Shown here: piece by piece, positions 5,754 through 7,432 of the stretch
Layout of the letters: each line of letters begins with the position of its first letter
Position numbering within the stretch: the stretch's first letter is position 1
Source: SZUA-186 sp041552135
GTDB lineage: Bacteria > Pseudomonadota > Gammaproteobacteria > UBA9214
Assembly: GCA_041552135.1 (NCBI GenBank)
Contig: JBFELL010000141.1
Span: forward strand, 1 to 7,432
Direction: 5' to 3'
Length of the DNA stretch: 7,432 nt
Notes under the pieces: model-generated
What the model was told of the DNA's origin: nothing
What the model saw: only the letters and a program-made list of their open reading frames with translations
Database searches by the model: none
Made by a program: the position numbers and the translations under genes

Positions 5754-6575
5754 ATGTCGATCAGCCAGCATGACAGCGAGCGTCGCTTCGGCGGCATCCG
5801 CCGCCTGTATGGCGACGCGGGACTGCAGCGCTTTCGCGAGGCGCATGTCTGCGTGATCGGCATCGGCGGCGTCGGCTCCTGGGCGGCCGAGGCACTGGCC
5901 CGTTCGGCTGTCGGTCGCATTACCCTGATCGACCTGGATCACGTCGCAGAATCGAACATCAACCGCCAGCTGCACGCCCTGTCCGGCACCGTGGGCCAGG
6001 CCAAGGTACAGACCATGGCAGAGCGCATCCGCCAGATCAATCCCGACTGCCGCGTTGAGGGCATCGAGGAATTCATCACAACGGACAACCTGGCCGATCT
6101 GCTCGGGCGTGGCTACGACCATGCCATCGACTGCATCGATGGCTTTCGCATCAAGGCCGCCCTTATTGCCTGGTGCCGGCGCAACAGGCTCCGCCTGGTC
6201 ACGATCGGCGGCGCCGGTGGCCAGACCGACCCGACCCGCATCCGGATGGCCGACCTCAGCAACACCGAGCACGACGCCCTGTTCTCCAAGACCCGCAAGC
6301 TGTTGCGTACGGACTATGGCTTTCCGCGCAACCTGAAACGGCGCTTCGACATACCCTGCGTGTATTCCGGCGAGCAGCCCCTGTTCCCGGCCGATGACGG
6401 CGGCGTCTGCCACGAGAAGCCGCACCGCCCGGCCGCCGGCCTGAATTGCGCCGGTGGTCTGGGGTCGGCCATGACGGTGACCGCCACCTTCGGCCTGGTA
6501 GCGGCGTCGCATGTCCTGAAGAAACTGGCCAGCGGAGGCCCGACCGGGGAGAGCGGCAATGCTCATCGCGAATAA
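5754..6575 (+). CDS. tcdA: tRNA threonylcarbamoyladenosine dehydratase TcdA (CsdL/YgdL)
   Basis: TcdA is an E1/MoeB/ThiF-like ATP-dependent enzyme that dehydrates t6A at position 37 of ANN-decoding tRNAs to the cyclic form ct6A; in E. coli it works with the sulfur-transfer proteins CsdA/CsdE. The 273-residue protein shows the adenylation loop GIGGVG (residues 36-41), the segment IDLDHVAESNINRQLHA (59-75) typical of ThiF/E1 folds, AERIRQINPDCRV (89-101), GGAGGQTDP (152-160) and the C-terminal NCAGGLGSAMTVTATFG (231-247). Cys232 aligns by eye with the cysteine of E. coli TcdA. Length agrees with E. coli (about 268). I place the start at ATG 5754, after CCGGAAAAC, rather than the in-frame TTG at 5664, because the extra 30 residues have no family counterpart. 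It is divergent from the TatD-like gene and overlaps the downstream phospholipase D gene by 17 nt. Confidence 0.95.
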   Translation: MSISQHDSERRFGGIRRLYGDAGLQRFREAHVCVIGIGGVGSWAAEALARSAVGRITLIDLDHVAESNINRQLHALSGTVGQAKVQTMAERIRQINPDCRVEGIEEFITTDNLADLLGRGYDHAIDCIDGFRIKAALIAWCRRNRLRLVTIGGAGGQTDPTRIRMADLSNTEHDALFSKTRKLLRTDYGFPRNLKRRFDIPCVYSGEQPLFPADDGGVCHEKPHRPAAGLNCAGGLGSAMTVTATFGLVAASHVLKKLASGGPTGESGNAHRE

Positions 6576-7432
6576 ACCCGCCCTGCCCGCACCACGGCGC
6601 TGGCTGACGCTGCTGCTCGCGGCCGTTACCCTGCTGGGCGGCTGCGCGACACACCGCCTGCAACCGGACACCGGCAAGCAGCCGGATTATGCCCTGCCGC
6701 CGGCCGCCGCCGGTCCCTTGCATGAACTTGCCGAGCGGGCGGCCAGAGGCGCCGATGCAGGGGAATCGTCGTTCCTGGCCCTGTCCAGCAACGTCGAGGC
6801 CCTGAAGTGGCGCATGCTGCTGACGGACCTGGCCACGCAGTCCATCGACATCCAGTACTACCTGATGGACCGCGATGAAGGCAGCAAGCTGCTTGGCCGG
6901 CATCTCGTCCAGGCCGCCGAGCGTGGTGTGCAGATCCGCATCCTCGTGGACGACGTCTTTACCGGCGCGCGCGACCGCAACATCGTGCTCTGGGACCGGC
7001 ACCCGAACATCTCCATCCGCGTCTTCAACCCCTGGCACAAGCGCGGCAGCCTGATACAGCAGGCCCTGGAATTCCTCGGCTACGCGGAACGACTCAACCG
7101 GCGCATGCACAACAAGCTGTTCGTGGTCGATGGCCGGATCGTCATCTCGGGCGGGCGCAATATCGGCAATCCCTACTTCGGTCTCGGCAGCAAGTACAAC
7201 TTCCGCGACCTGGAGGTCGTCGTCACCGGACCGATGGTGGAGCAGGTTGCCGACAGTTTCGATCTCTACTGGAACGATAACTGGACCGTGTCGGCTGATG
7301 CCTTTGCCGCCGCCGGCAAACCGCCCGAGACCCGCGAGGAAATGTACGAGCGGCGATCCCGCGCGCTCGATGAATCGGACAAGCTCCGGCAGGCCGGGCT
7401 GCTGGAGGAACTGTCGGCCACGGAATACCTGC
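6559..7432 (+). CDS. ClsC-like phospholipase D-family lipoprotein (3' end cut by window)
   Basis: The first 291 residues of a phospholipase D superfamily protein; the frame is open at the window end. Residues 14-29 form a lipoprotein signal peptide with the lipobox LGGC (26-29), so Cys29 should be lipidated and the protein membrane-anchored outside the cytoplasm. IDIQYYLMDRDEGSKLL (96-112) and RGVQIRILVDD (122-132) are typical of the first PLD half, and the first catalytic HKD motif is complete: H184-N-K186, D191, followed by GGRNIG (198-203). A second HKD is expected in the missing C-terminal half. The RRMHNK...GGRNIG...YFG pattern resembles E. coli ClsC (YmdC), which makes cardiolipin from phosphatidylglycerol and phosphatidylethanolamine; substrate here is inferred. 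ATG 6559 lies within the end of tcdA (17-nt overlap), with GGGGAG spaced about 7 nt upstream, supporting this start and translational coupling. Confidence 0.92.
   Translation, partial: MLIANKPALPAPRRWLTLLLAAVTLLGGCATHRLQPDTGKQPDYALPPAAAGPLHELAERAARGADAGESSFLALSSNVEALKWRMLLTDLATQSIDIQYYLMDRDEGSKLLGRHLVQAAERGVQIRILVDDVFTGARDRNIVLWDRHPNISIRVFNPWHKRGSLIQQALEFLGYAERLNRRMHNKLFVVDGRIVISGGRNIGNPYFGLGSKYNFRDLEVVVTGPMVEQVADSFDLYWNDNWTVSADAFAAAGKPPETREEMYERRSRALDESDKLRQAGLLEELSATEYL

Noticed and set aside
5685..6677. 330-residue open frame on the minus strand opposite tcdA
   Set aside because: It is the antisense of a clear TcdA gene, has no family signature, and long antisense frames are common at this G+C content.
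6256..7110. 284-residue minus-strand frame opposite the end of tcdA and the start of the PLD gene
   Set aside because: It spans the complement of two well-supported genes and its C-terminal half is Arg/Gly-rich low-complexity shadow translation.
1..7432. CRISPR array, tRNA/rRNA, insertion sequence, phage or defence cassette
   Set aside because: No regularly spaced repeats, cloverleaf, terminal inverted repeats with a transposase, or phage/defence protein signatures were seen on either strand.

Overview
This is a GC-rich window (roughly 60-65% G+C by eye) of ordinary bacterial chromosome. The gene set looks gammaproteobacterial: a YjjV-like TatD hydrolase, the tRNA modification enzyme TcdA with close similarity to the E. 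coli protein, a ClsC-like phospholipase D lipoprotein, and a DUF2905 membrane protein. The many long overlapping antisense frames fit high-GC codon bias. I cannot name a genus; an environmental gammaproteobacterium is the best guess.

Layout. Positions 1-915 (+) hold the 3' part of an unrecognised single-pass membrane protein with a coiled coil. A short convergent gap (916-979) separates it from a minus-strand LOG-family nucleotide hydrolase (980-1681), which has a strong Shine-Dalgarno. The gap 1682-2221 has no intact gene. It contains the wreck of the C-terminal end of an SLC13/DASS-type anion permease on the minus strand (about 1735-2056), broken over three frames. Next, all on the minus strand and transcribed right to left, come tatD-like (4858-5631), a gamma-glutamylcyclotransferase-like gene (4433-4855), a DUF2905 gene (4231-4440) and a large exported thioredoxin/DUF255 protein (2222-4210). 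Their spacing (2-nt gap, 8-nt overlap, about 20-nt gap) indicates one operon. A 122-bp divergent intergenic region (5632-5753) leads to the plus-strand pair tcdA (5754-6575) and a ClsC-like phospholipase D lipoprotein (6559 to the window end), which overlap by 17 nt.

The genes do not form one pathway. They are housekeeping, damage-control or repair-type enzymes (LOG, TatD, GGCT, TcdA) plus envelope functions (DUF2905, exported DUF255 protein, ClsC-like lipoprotein). I found no CRISPR array, RNA gene, insertion sequence, phage gene or defence system, and nothing that supports a new multi-gene system. The items most worth a second look are the previously open permease remnant, the truncated orphan membrane protein at the left edge, and the exported version of the DUF255 protein with its small hairpin in front of the start.
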